From an uncultured Clostridia bacterium (GTDB lineage: Bacteria > Bacillota > Clostridia > Christensenellales > CAG-917), in assembly GCA_947589475.1 (NCBI GenBank), contig CANQBO010000015.1, forward strand, positions 1 to 49,505: a stretch of DNA of 49,505 bases, in the 5' to 3' direction. The position numbers and the translations under genes were made by a program. How positions within the stretch are numbered: position 1 is the stretch's first letter; every line of letters starts with the position of its first letter. This document shows, in pieces, positions 16,701-24,270 of this stretch. The notes under the pieces were generated by a model. It saw only the letters and a list, made by a program, of their open reading frames with translations, made no database searches and was not told where the DNA came from.

Positions 16701-18572
16701 GTCGTTTACGTGATGCGCATACATGGCGCGACAGACGACGATATACTCGACAAAGAGGCGGAGCTTTTCATGGCAAGCACGGACAGCGACGGCAATGTGA
16801 GCATGGGCACGACTCCGCTGGGCACGAGCGATATAACAAACGGTTCCGACGGCGTCTACAGTTTCAATGACACAGAAAAGAACATATCCTTCACTTTCCG
16901 CTTCGACGAGAACATCTTCACGCAGAAGGTGCTCGTCAGAAACAACGCGACCCTCCCCAAAGATAAGTTCACGGAGGAAGGAGCAAACGAGGACGTCTCG
17001 AAGTGGGTACAGCTTGACGAGTACGGCGGAGCGACTTATTTCGACGGCGATGCTACGCACGACGGTTACTATTACAACGAAGGCGGACTGTTCAGATTTG
17101 TCGATCCCAACGACGAGGACCTCGTCTTGAGGTTCACGCTGGACCGCGCCGCGAAGCTCCTCCTCATCTACGGCGCAAAGGCAAAGCCGTTTGAGGGCGG
17201 CACGTTCGACATCGCGTATGATCAAGCGGAGTATAAGCTTGAGATAAGTTTGACTCAGAGCAAAGAGTTGACGGCTACGCTCAAGAGCGGCGAGACGGTC
17301 GTCGCAACGGACAAACTTGAGGCGGACGAGGACAACATCTACACCTTCAGCGCGCAGGATGCGAGCGCTCACGACTACACCTTCAAATTTATCGTCTCAA
17401 GCGGCAAGCTCATTCAATATGACGTCGATCTCGACTATGAAATGCAAATTTTGACGGGCAACTATTATCTGTTGCAAGAGGGCAGATCCTCGATCGACAA
17501 CAACCCCACGTATGTTCAGGCGGGCTTACTGACGGTCAAAGGCTTCAATGAGATCGCGGAGATATTCGACGGCGAAGATATTATCAAGGGCAGTGTAAAG
17601 AGTGAAAACGGCAACTTGATATTTACGGACGAATACGGCAATACCCAGACTTTCAAAGAGATCACGTATGGAAACGAGAATACCTCCGCGCTCTTCATTT
17701 ACGGATCGGAAATGGGCGCCGCGGTGAATTGCTATATGACTATGGGCGCTGTGAGCACCGTGCCGACAATTTATTTCGACGGTCTTGGCAAGGCGCACAA
17801 TGTCGACCCGTCAAGCGGAGAGCCTACGACAGAGATAGGCTATTACATCTTCGGCGCAAATCCGTATGACCGCGAAGATCAATATCAATATATCATTGTC
17901 CTCAAAGCAAATGGGGCAGACGCAACTTATGACATCGCCGACGTCTACACCCCGTATTCACTGCAAACGACGGATGAGGACGGCGTCCCCGTCAACCTCA
18001 CGGGCATCGTCAAGTACGACGAGACGCACGACGCGATCGCGGTCGCGGACGACGGCGCAGTGTTTGCGTTCAACGGCTTTGACGAGGTCGAATTCATAGA
18101 CAGTTTGGGCGTATCTCATTCGGGATATTTCAACAACTACGGCGAGATAATGTCCGAGGACGGCACTCCCGACAACAGATATGTCATCACGGACGAATAT
18201 GACAACGTGACGCTCTATTATGTATACTTCGGCGACAGCGCTCTCGTCACCGCGAGAAGGGCGATATACACCGTCTACACTCACCATGACGACGTGGACG
18301 CGGAAGTGCAAATGCTCTACTCAGACGAAGAGGGCTATGAAGAAACGCTTGCGGCTCTCGGACTCACGGCGGATGCCGATAAGGACGGCGTCGCATTCCT
18401 GAGCGTGTTGATAGGCAATCAGCAATTGACCTATGTCGGGTTCTTTACGATAGACGGCGGGGTCATGGAAATAGACGCCCTCATCGACAACGGGTCTACG
18501 AAGGAAATCACCCTCGAGTTGAACGTCGACGGCACGGCGGATTGGAGCAATCACTTGGATTGGCTGGAATGA
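13764..18572 (+). CDS. Giant secreted lipoprotein with InlB-like modules and a repeated beta module
   Basis: A 1602-aa protein. The signal peptide ends in Val-Ala-Val-Ala-Cys (Cys24). Residues about 35-110 and about 190-280 are InlB/Listeria-Bacteroides-type beta modules (FAGWS, TYFARW, TLYAVYD). The remainder, about 290-1600, is an irregular series of 80-110-residue units with the recurring pattern hydrophobic-x-hydrophobic-D-G/E-aromatic-G-x-A-x-Y followed about 15 residues later by G-Y/V-Y: FDGYGGAIAVV, LDAYGFAKYTL, LDEYGGATYFD, FDGLGKAHNV. I recognise no named domain for these. The protein is acidic and Tyr/Asp-rich, as expected of an extracellular protein. The start at 13764 follows AAAGGAG; the in-frame ATG at 13731 lies within the leader hairpin. 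It is a paralogue in design of the protein at 35369-41017. Function unknown; a surface binding role is inferred. Confidence 0.9.
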   Translation: MKKKFGILLSVIMLLLVLIVAVACDPEEQAPTAQKYEISFESNGGDEVDSIVAEAGSDISALLPSDPTKKDLFFAGWSLENNGFSSKVAELPKTMPSENVTYFARWARHAVVVPKLQPLGEDGEPDANKENYVISAENSITVEVDPQSPALDLYDNRPKVTGFQDVSAPEEHEATIDVKEKTVYLYYNRMRYDVSFNLNNTSMSGNIQGARLYFGQKLELPDIPFNIVVPDDLRFAGWSSDYDGDKDFAAAGEEVEIGDLNSVIDGSTTSVTLYAVYDEGYVDFSRGSDYVFVPEHEDGVVYLRRAGLFEFEGEYYKNTALSETAPHIGEFTVENGSGTVLNGYVYDDGHFAYEQNFSEEFAFLKGLDIPRYSQEDDAPVEGSFLKFVDLYGCASLTLSEPIKKEVILYTETSSALGEYTFDAGTHMGGYWYDSALQDFCFSVSAKINGIKTQVDMHFQFVQTEEDADTNYFAFRGEEAGLFCEGLSSSGSLMGDLVVFDGYGGAIAVVGNSQYQGYYTQVSEDAYLTSMFDASDNYMSMLIRPDFDTLYGENDLNLLVLPYTKGDSSLFAMCENEDGSTFYSDGFGNAVYTTKDGAEISGDAALGCDMFEDTTPSIVYKLTDDDNKTHFFIVDQGEANGNFIHTESAVDVKYLYNTSASSGEYVGAIVTAGSDAYFLTAATGAMGNVVFGDLKKGTVKASDSGFLFESEEYVISYAEDEALTERYEIPTASTSQLKLSALTFSVTGGAGGTLSVTAGENGKATYTATEGEFEGLDYEFAYSSVIVKNGDVTTMFVVDSFGTSLKAFATVEKNLYVADSEEIAGKLYEYKDGNNDRATLWMNMYGEIHFYAFANISQTTSAPVLPISGENVYIIETSLSSYYAIKDEKGDYLSPNSLLRSGEFTLAEGEDKLQLDAYGFAKYTLDKQTYDGVYGIADGVYSVTFKATDSPAAFKFVLSGNTFKKVDYSEFYVVNPATLAVVYVMRIHGATDDDILDKEAELFMASTDSDGNVSMGTTPLGTSDITNGSDGVYSFNDTEKNISFTFRFDENIFTQKVLVRNNATLPKDKFTEEGANEDVSKWVQLDEYGGATYFDGDATHDGYYYNEGGLFRFVDPNDEDLVLRFTLDRAAKLLLIYGAKAKPFEGGTFDIAYDQAEYKLEISLTQSKELTATLKSGETVVATDKLEADEDNIYTFSAQDASAHDYTFKFIVSSGKLIQYDVDLDYEMQILTGNYYLLQEGRSSIDNNPTYVQAGLLTVKGFNEIAEIFDGEDIIKGSVKSENGNLIFTDEYGNTQTFKEITYGNENTSALFIYGSEMGAAVNCYMTMGAVSTVPTIYFDGLGKAHNVDPSSGEPTTEIGYYIFGANPYDREDQYQYIIVLKANGADATYDIADVYTPYSLQTTDEDGVPVNLTGIVKYDETHDAIAVADDGAVFAFNGFDEVEFIDSLGVSHSGYFNNYGEIMSEDGTPDNRYVITDEYDNVTLYYVYFGDSALVTARRAIYTVYTHHDDVDAEVQMLYSDEEGYEETLAALGLTADADKDGVAFLSVLIGNQQLTYVGFFTIDGGVMEIDALIDNGSTKEITLELNVDGTADWSNHLDWLE

Positions 18573-18592
18573 AAAAACATTTGATATTTGCC

Positions 18593-18639
18593 AAAGCGCG
18601 GGCAGTGAGCATTTAAAAAGCTCTCAGCCCGCGCTTTTT
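18593..18639 (+). terminator. Strong intrinsic terminator after the 1602-aa lipoprotein
   Basis: AAAGCGCGGGC (18593-18603) pairs with GCCCGCGCTTT (18627-18637), 11 bp perfect, followed by T residues. Confidence 0.9.
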
Positions 18640-18883
18640 GTATGATACATACTCCGACGTAAAAACTTAATATTTACGGTTGCGTTTCCCAAAATTAACG
18701 TATCCTCTGTCCGAGCGTTCTTATATTTTACGTTTGCCATGTCCGATCGAATGTACAGCCTCTGTCCGAGATAATTTTTATATCGGCGGCGCATCTTGAC
18801 TTAGAATTAGGGCATACGAGGTATAAGAATAAATTAAAAAAATTAAATGACGTCACAAAATTTCGGCAATTTGATAAAAACGG
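18640..18883. other. Intergenic DNA with repeated TGTCCGAG motifs
   Basis: No gene seen. CCTCTGTCCGAG occurs at 18704-18715 and GCCTCTGTCCGAG at 18759-18771, with a degenerate ATGTCCGATCG between them near 18739. The same motif recurs in the repeat array at 23.4-24.2 kb. Confidence 0.6.
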
Positions 18884-18912
18884 TTGACATTTATAATTTT
18901 AGAATGTAAATA
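18884..18912 (+). promoter_or_regulatory. Possible promoter of the ABC exporter operon
   Basis: TTGACA (18884-18889), 17-bp spacer, TAAATA (18907-18912). The -10 is poor and an overlapping TATAAT at 18892 offers an alternative. The leader to the first ABC gene would be about 245 nt. Confidence 0.4.
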
Positions 18913-19135
18913 ACATATAGATATATCAATAAATGCAATCAAAAAATGCAATCAAACGCAACGCGTAAACGCAGTGCGGACGCGCATGCGTCGCGCCGAG
19001 GCAGATATGCGCAAGAGGGCGGTTGAGCAAAGCGGAAAGCGAGCGACGCGGAAAAAGCGGGAAACTCGCTCGGATGGCTTTTGCGAGGCTCCTTGCGCGC
19101 AAAGCGGAATATATTGAACAGTATCAAATTTTCAT

Positions 19136-19160
19136 ATGCCGCGCTCGCGGCATAAAGGTG
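19136..19160 (+). promoter_or_regulatory. Leader hairpin abutting the ribosome binding site of the first ABC gene
   Basis: ATGCCGC (19136-19142) and GCGGCAT (19147-19153) form a perfect 7-bp stem with a GCTC loop, followed directly by AAAGGTG (19154-19160). Confidence 0.6.
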
Positions 19161-19163
19161 ATT

Positions 19164-21143
19164 ATGGCAAGACAACAAAAACAAGCCGCGCCCGGCAGGG
19201 ACTATTCCATCCCCAAAACCAAGGGCGGACTCAAGAAACTCGCGTCCTGCATAGGCGAGTACAAAGCTCCGTCCATATGGACGTCCGTGCTCGTCGCGCT
19301 CGAGGTGCTTTTCGAGGTGTTCATTCCCATTGTTATGGCGCAGATCGTCAACGTCGGCATGGCGGACAATACAAACGGGAATTTTACTTTCTGGTTCAAC
19401 ATGGGCAAGATCAACGAACCTGTCTTTACCATGCACGACCGCGTGGCATTTATCGTCGTATGCGGCGCTATAATGGTCGTTATGGCAATCATATCGCTGT
19501 TGTGCGGCGTGCTGAGCGGCAAGTTTGCGGCGACGGCGTCCACGGGATTTGCGAGCAATCTGAGGCAAAAGCTTTTCTACAAAGTTGAAAATTACAGCTT
19601 TGCCAACCTCGATCGCTTCAACACGGCGAGCCTCGTCACAAGGCTGACGACGGATGTCACCAACATGCAAAACTCGTACATGATGATCATCCGCATCATG
19701 GTGCGCGCGCCTTTCATGCTGATAATGGCACTCTGCATGGCAATATCCATCAGCCCCGACCTCAGCATTATCTTCGGCATCGCGTTGCCTGTGCTCATCA
19801 TCGTGCTGCTTGTGGGCGTCAAGATCGCCTTCCCGCGATTTGAAAAGATGCTGCACAAGTATGACGATATGAACGAGGTGGAGCAGGAGAACCTCATCGG
19901 AATTCGCGCGGTCAAGGCGTTCGTAAGAGAGGACAACGAGATAAAGAAATTCAAAAAAGTCAGCGAAACGGTGCAAAAGTTGCAATTCAGCGCGGAGAAG
20001 ATAATCGTCCTCGCGTTTCCGTTCATGCAACTTTTGGTGTACGCGTGCATAATTTTCATCATTCTCTTCGGCGGCAAGGACATCATCGAAAACGGCAACG
20101 GCATTAGGGCTGCGGGCCTTACTATGGGCGATCTCACAGCGTTTTTGAGCTACGTCATGCAGATACTCATGTCGCTGATGATGGTCGCAATGACGTTTAT
20201 GACGATAGTCATGTCGCGCGCATCCATGGCGCGTATCGTCGAAGTGCTGGACGAGAAGATAGACATCGAGGATAAGGAGGACGCTACGGACGTCAAGCCC
20301 GCGGACGGAAGTATAGACTTCGACAACGTGGACTTCTCATACAGCCGCAGTGCGGACGTGCTCAACCTCGAAAACATCGATCTGCATATCAAAAGCGGCG
20401 AGACGATCGGCATAATCGGCGGCACAGGCTCCGCAAAGACGACGCTCGTACAACTCATCCCGAGGCTTTACGACGTATTTGACGGCTCGGTCAAAGTGGG
20501 CGGCATTGACGTTAGAGATTATAAAATAGAAAATCTGCGCGGCGCTATAGGCATGGTGCTTCAAAAGAACGTGCTTTTCAGCGGCACGATACGCGAAAAC
20601 CTGTTGTGGGGCAACAAAAACGCCACGCAGGAGGAAATAGAGCACGCGGCAAAGGCGGCGCAGGCGCACGACTTCATCATGTCCTTCCCGAAGGGCTACG
20701 AGACGGACCTCGGGCAGGGCGGCGTCAACGTTTCGGGCGGACAAAAGCAGAGGCTGTGCATTGCGCGCGCACTGCTAAGACATCCCAAAATAATGATACT
20801 CGACGACTCCACCAGCGCGGTGGACACGGCGACGGACGCGGCGATACGCGACGGACTCAAAAAGGAATTCGGCGATACTACCGTCATAATAATCGCGCAA
20901 CGCATATCCTCGGTGGAGCAAGCGGACAGAATAATCGTCATGAACGACGGCAGGATAAGCGCGATAGGCACGCACGACGAGTTGCTTGAGACAAGCGAGA
21001 TCTATCGCGACGTCTACACCTCCCAGCAGAAGGGAAGCGCGGACGACGTGGCGGAAAGCGATGATAATAGCGGAGCGAGCGAGGATACGTCCGTTTTCAA
21101 AGCAAAAGGAAATAACGAGGAAGGAGGTGAGCAGAATGTCTGA
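19164..21143 (+). CDS. ABC exporter half-transporter, degenerate-site subunit
   Basis: A 659-aa fused membrane/ATPase half-transporter (type IV exporter fold). Six transmembrane helices lie within about residues 30-360 and the nucleotide-binding domain within about 380-630. Walker A is GGTGSAKTT near 420, the signature is VSGGQKQR near 523, and Walker B ends in Asp-Asp (ILDDSTSAVD) instead of Asp-Glu. The switch histidine is replaced by Gln (IIAQRISS). Loss of the catalytic Glu and His is the hallmark of the degenerate subunit in heterodimeric exporters such as BmrCD or TM287/288. ATG at 19164 follows AAAGGTG; the frame continues upstream but that part is not transporter-like. It overlaps the next gene by 8 bp, so they form one complex. 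The substrate, likely a drug, lipid or peptide, cannot be told. Confidence 0.92.
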   Translation: MARQQKQAAPGRDYSIPKTKGGLKKLASCIGEYKAPSIWTSVLVALEVLFEVFIPIVMAQIVNVGMADNTNGNFTFWFNMGKINEPVFTMHDRVAFIVVCGAIMVVMAIISLLCGVLSGKFAATASTGFASNLRQKLFYKVENYSFANLDRFNTASLVTRLTTDVTNMQNSYMMIIRIMVRAPFMLIMALCMAISISPDLSIIFGIALPVLIIVLLVGVKIAFPRFEKMLHKYDDMNEVEQENLIGIRAVKAFVREDNEIKKFKKVSETVQKLQFSAEKIIVLAFPFMQLLVYACIIFIILFGGKDIIENGNGIRAAGLTMGDLTAFLSYVMQILMSLMMVAMTFMTIVMSRASMARIVEVLDEKIDIEDKEDATDVKPADGSIDFDNVDFSYSRSADVLNLENIDLHIKSGETIGIIGGTGSAKTTLVQLIPRLYDVFDGSVKVGGIDVRDYKIENLRGAIGMVLQKNVLFSGTIRENLLWGNKNATQEEIEHAAKAAQAHDFIMSFPKGYETDLGQGGVNVSGGQKQRLCIARALLRHPKIMILDDSTSAVDTATDAAIRDGLKKEFGDTTVIIIAQRISSVEQADRIIVMNDGRISAIGTHDELLETSEIYRDVYTSQQKGSADDVAESDDNSGASEDTSVFKAKGNNEEGGEQNV

Positions 21144-23139
21144 CGAGATCAAAAACATCGACGCAACGACAGAGGACGCGGCTGAACATTCTCCCGAAGA
21201 GACGACGCAACAGGGCGGAGCGGAGCACGGGAAGAAGCGCTTCCGCGCGCGCAGTCCTCTCGCCACCTTCAAACGCATTTTGAGCTATCTGAAGGGCTAT
21301 AAACTGCAACTGTTTTTTGCAATAATCTGCATATTCGCAAACGTCATCTGCAACATCGGCGGCACTTTTATGATGTCCATAGTCATAAACAATTACATTT
21401 TGCCGCTGTCCGGTTTTGAGGGGTATTCCGAAATTGCGGTACGATTCGGCAGTCTCACGGATATGGACGCATTCGGCGCGATAATGGGGCTTATGGCGGG
21501 CATCTACGTCATAGGCGCGGGTCTGCATTATGTATACAACATCATCATCGTGCGCATAACGTCAAAGGTGCTACAGCGCGTGCGCGACGAGATGTTCGAG
21601 AGATTGCAGACTTTGCCCATCAAATACTTCGATACGCACACCCATGGCGATCTTATGTCGCTGTTTACAAACGATACGGACACTTTGCGCGAACTGCTCT
21701 CAAACGGCTTGCCAAACCTTATCACGCAGGCGCTCACCATAGTCGGGATGTTTGTCATGATGATGGTGCTCAATTGGGTGCTCACGCTCGTTTCCATAGC
21801 CATGCTTGTCATCGAGCTGTTTATCGTCAAGTATATCGGCGGCAAGAGCGGAAAGCACTTCGTGAGGCAACAGCGCAAGATAGGCGAGATAAACGGCTAT
21901 ATCGAGGAGCACATAGACGGTCTCAAAGTCGTCAAGGTGTTCTGCCACGAGGACGAGGAGAAGGCGGGCTTCGACAAGCATAACGGAGAACTTCGTCACG
22001 CCTCGCGCAAGGCGCACACCTATGCGAACATCCTCATGCCCATCATGGGCAACCTGTCCTACGTCTCGTATGCGGCGACGGCTATTCTCGGCACTATCAT
22101 GGCGATAAACGGCTTTAAGGGCATGAATTGGGGCAATCTTGTCAGTTTTATGCAATACTCGAGGCAGTTTTCCAACCCCATAGCGCAAATGGCGCAGATG
22201 ATGAACGGCATACTCATGGCGCTTGCGGGCGCGGAACGTATATTCGACCTGCTCGACGCTCAGCCCGAAACTGACGACGGCTATGTGACGCTTGTCAACG
22301 CTCGCGAGGACGAGGACGGCAACCTTGTCGAAACGGATGAGTATACGGGCGTTTGGGCGTGGAAGCACTTCCACAAGGCGGACGGCACGACGACTTACGT
22401 CAAGTGGACGGGCGAGGTGGAGTTTGAAGACGTATCCTTCGGCTATGAGCCTGAAAAGACAGTGCTCAAGCACATCACTATGACCGCATATCCCGGGCAG
22501 AAAGTGGCGCTTGTCGGCTCTACGGGCGCGGGAAAGACGACCATAACAAACCTCATCAACCGCTTCTACGACATCACGGACGGCAAGATAAGATATGACA
22601 ACATAAACATCACAAAGATAAAGAAGTCGGATCTAAGGCGCTCCATGGCGATGGTGTTGCAGGATACGCACCTGTTTACGGGCACCGTAGCGGACAACAT
22701 CCGCTTCGGCAAGCTTGACGCCACGGACGAGGAGGTCAGGAATGCCGCCGTCCTCGCAAACGCGGATTACTTCATTCGCCACTTGCCCGACGGCTACGAC
22801 ACCATGCTCACGGGCGACGGGGAAAACCTCTCGCAAGGTCAACGTCAGTTGCTCGCCATAGCGCGCGCCGCCGTAGCAAATCCGCCCGTGCTCATTCTAG
22901 ACGAGGCTACGTCGTCCATCGACACCCGCACCGAGAAACTCATCGAAAAGGGCATGGACAGGCTCATGGAGGGCAGGACGGTCTTTGTCATCGCGCACCG
23001 CCTCTCCACCGTGCGCAACTCCGATATGATCCTCGTGCTCGAACACGGCGAGATCATCGAGCGCGGCAATCACGAGCAACTCATCGCCGCAAAAGGGAAG
23101 TATTATCAGTTGTATACAGGCGCCTTCGAACTCGACTAA
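21136..23139 (+). CDS. ABC exporter half-transporter, catalytically complete subunit
   Basis: A 667-aa partner of the preceding gene. An acidic cytoplasmic N-terminus of about 40 residues precedes six transmembrane helices (about 55-370). A linker of about 50 residues sits between membrane and ATPase domains and includes EDEDGNLVETDEYTGVW, an insertion seen in some heterodimeric exporters. The nucleotide-binding domain has Walker A GSTGAGKTT near 460, a slightly altered signature LSQGQRQ near 565, a complete Walker B LILDEATSSID near 588, and the switch His in IAHRLSTV near 619. So the hydrolytic site of the heterodimer uses this subunit's Glu and His. The start overlaps the upstream stop and follows AAGGAGGTGA. 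The stop codon is the base of the structured element at 23139. Confidence 0.93.
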   Translation: MSDEIKNIDATTEDAAEHSPEETTQQGGAEHGKKRFRARSPLATFKRILSYLKGYKLQLFFAIICIFANVICNIGGTFMMSIVINNYILPLSGFEGYSEIAVRFGSLTDMDAFGAIMGLMAGIYVIGAGLHYVYNIIIVRITSKVLQRVRDEMFERLQTLPIKYFDTHTHGDLMSLFTNDTDTLRELLSNGLPNLITQALTIVGMFVMMMVLNWVLTLVSIAMLVIELFIVKYIGGKSGKHFVRQQRKIGEINGYIEEHIDGLKVVKVFCHEDEEKAGFDKHNGELRHASRKAHTYANILMPIMGNLSYVSYAATAILGTIMAINGFKGMNWGNLVSFMQYSRQFSNPIAQMAQMMNGILMALAGAERIFDLLDAQPETDDGYVTLVNAREDEDGNLVETDEYTGVWAWKHFHKADGTTTYVKWTGEVEFEDVSFGYEPEKTVLKHITMTAYPGQKVALVGSTGAGKTTITNLINRFYDITDGKIRYDNINITKIKKSDLRRSMAMVLQDTHLFTGTVADNIRFGKLDATDEEVRNAAVLANADYFIRHLPDGYDTMLTGDGENLSQGQRQLLAIARAAVANPPVLILDEATSSIDTRTEKLIEKGMDRLMEGRTVFVIAHRLSTVRNSDMILVLEHGEIIERGNHEQLIAAKGKYYQLYTGAFELD

Positions 23140-23264
23140 AAACGGCGTGTAGACGCCAATTACGGCGCGAAAAAACTAAGCCCGCCAAGTCATGTACGTC
23201 TATGTACATTAGGCTTGTCGGGCTTAGTTGTTTTCGCTTGTCCTTGACGCCTACACGCCGTTTT
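23139..23264 (+). repeat. Nested-hairpin element E1, starting in the stop codon of the ABC operon
   Basis: Outer stem 23139-23152 with 23251-23264 (14 bp) ending in TTTT. An internal loop of 14 and 13 bases follows. The inner stem is 23167-23189 with 23214-23237, with one bulge and one mismatch. The apical hairpin is TGTAC (23193-23197), loop GTCTAT, GTACA (23204-23208). Probably also the operon terminator. See E2 (23267) and E3 (26941). Confidence 0.8.
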
Positions 23265-23266
23265 CC

Positions 23267-23389
23267 AAACCGCGCTATTTGGCGGGATACAGCGTCAAAA
23301 GCAATTTTCCTTACGGTCACGTACGTCCATGTACGCTCACGCTCGGAAAATTGCTTTTTCCTTGTCTTTGAACAAATATCGCGGTTTTT
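23267..23389 (+). repeat. Nested-hairpin element E2, in tandem with E1
   Basis: Outer stem 23267-23281 with 23373-23387 (15 bp, one C-T mismatch) followed by T. Internal loop of 15 and 14 bases. Inner stem 23297-23310 with 23345-23358 (14 bp perfect). Apical hairpin CGTAC (23320-23324), loop GTCCAT, GTACG (23331-23335). The apical closing pair is C-G where E1 and E3 have T-A. Confidence 0.8.
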
Positions 23390-23415
23390 ATCGATCAAGC
23401 TTGTCTGAGCGAAAT

Positions 23416-23451
23416 CGGGGTCCCCACGAAAAGCAATTTTCGTGGGGTAAG
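23416..23451 (+). repeat. GGGGTC hairpin element, copy i
   Basis: CGGGGTCCCCACGAAAA, a short loop, then TTTTCGTGGGGTAAG. The stem 23422-23432 with 23437-23447 is perfect. The same ends (CGGGGTC and GTGGGGTAA) flank different stems in copies at 23628-23672 (reverse orientation) and 23825-23866. Confidence 0.75.
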
Positions 23452-23530
23452 TCAAGGGGTCTGCCAACAAGCGGATAATTGAAAGTTTGTCATTTACGGA
23501 AACATTGTCCGAGGTTTTTATTATAAAGCC

Positions 23531-23608
23531 GAGGGATGTTTCGACTTCGCTCAACATGACAGCATAAGACAAGGGGATGTTTCGACAGGCTCAACATGAC
23601 AGCATAAT
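23531..23608 (+). repeat. Two tandem copies of the GGGATGTTTCGAC repeat
   Basis: Copies at 23531-23567 and 23571-23608 share GGGATGTTTCGAC and CTCAACATGACAGCATAA. Further copies are at 23612 (interrupted) and 23765. Their ends resemble the reverse complement of the TGTCATTCCGAGC repeat at 23699-23740. Confidence 0.8.
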
Positions 23609-23611
23609 AAA

Positions 23612-23740
23612 AGGGGATGTTTCGACTCCTTACCCCACAAAAACATTACATATTTTTGCGGTGACCCCGATGTCGCTCAACATGACATATTTTATAAATT
23701 GTCATTCCGAGCGGAGCGAAGCGCAGTCGAGGAATCCCCT
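23612..23740 (+). repeat. Inverted pair of the GGGATGTTTCGAC and TGTCATTCCGAG repeats, with an insertion
   Basis: The left member begins at 23612 (AGGGGATGTTTCGACT), is broken after 23627, resumes at 23673 (TCGCTCAACATGACA) and faces TGTCATTCCGAGC...AATCCCCT (23699-23740). Left and right ends are near reverse complements, giving a long hairpin-forming unit like a bacterial interspersed palindrome. Confidence 0.75.
23628..23672 (-). mobile_element. 45-bp hairpin element inserted in a repeat copy (GGGGTC element, copy iii)
   Basis: Removing exactly these 45 bases restores GACT-TCGCTCAAC as in the intact copy at 23531. The insert, read on the minus strand, starts CATCGGGGTC and ends GTGGGGTAAGG, matching copies i and ii. 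It has no coding capacity, so it would be a non-autonomous element moved by a protein encoded elsewhere. Confidence 0.6.
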
Positions 23741-23764
23741 AGTGAAGAGGGTATGCCTATATAA

Positions 23765-23820
23765 AGGGGATGTTTCGACTACGCTCAACATGACATGTTA
23801 TAAATATTGTCATTCCGAGC
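23765..23820 (+). repeat. Fourth GGGATGTTTCGAC repeat facing a truncated TGTCATTCCGAG repeat
   Basis: AGGGGATGTTTCGACTACGC at 23765 onward faces GTCATTCCGAGC (to 23820). The second repeat is cut off where GGGGTC element copy ii begins. Confidence 0.7.
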
Positions 23821-23824
23821 GACA

Positions 23825-23866
23825 CGGGGTCCCCGCAAAATTACGCAGTGATTTTGTGGGGTAAAG
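23825..23866 (+). repeat. GGGGTC hairpin element, copy ii
   Basis: CGGGGTCCCCGCAAAAT ... ATTTTGTGGGGTAAAG. The stem is 11 bp with one G-T pair and a 10-base loop. It interrupts a TGTCATTCCGAG repeat, as copy iii interrupts the partner repeat. Confidence 0.7.
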
Positions 23867-23884
23867 ACACGGGGAACGCCGTGA

Positions 23885-24040
23885 GGCGAGGGTGGGTCAT
23901 TTAAATAACTTTGTCTGAGACACCAACGTATATCCCTAGTGCGCTCAAGCGCAGACGAAAAGCTAGTCCCCCAACTCATCGCTGCACGTAACGAATGGCG
24001 AGGGTGGGTCATTTAAATAAGTTTGTCCGAGCCACCATCG
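23885..24040 (+). repeat. 44-bp direct repeat pair
   Basis: Copies at 23885-23928 and 23997-24040 differ at only four positions. They contain GGGTGGGTCATTTAAATAA and a TTTGTCYGAG motif. AATAACTTTGTC is shared with the left internal loop of E3 at 26960. Confidence 0.8.
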
Positions 24041-24064
24041 CTTTTCGTGTTTGAGTTCTATATG

Positions 24065-24157
24065 CCTCTGTCCGAGCTTTTTTATATACGGACGTCAGCT
24101 GTGTTTACGCGCATAACGTAAAGCTTGTCCGAGCGATTAGCGTACCCCTCTGTCCGA
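24065..24157 (+). repeat. Cluster of TGTCCGAG motifs
   Basis: CCTCTGTCCGAGC at 24065-24077, AGCTTGTCCGAGCG at 24122-24135 and CCTCTGTCCGA at 24147-24157. Related sites are at 2952, 18704, 18759, 23398, 23505, 23910 and 24021. All are intergenic. The rest of 24041-24270 holds nothing else I can define. Confidence 0.6.
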
Positions 24158-24270
24158 ATTTTGTCAAAAGGCTATCTTTCCGCATTTCCGCCAAATTTAT
24201 GATGTTATTGTTGCATCGGGAATTTAGTCGTATTGTATGTTATTGACTCAATATTAGCGGGTAAAGCGCG

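Noticed and set aside
23577..24012. Short open frames in the repeat array (23577-23864 plus, 23785-24012 minus)
   Set aside because: They consist of the intergenic repeats themselves, lack ribosome binding sites and encode low-complexity peptides.
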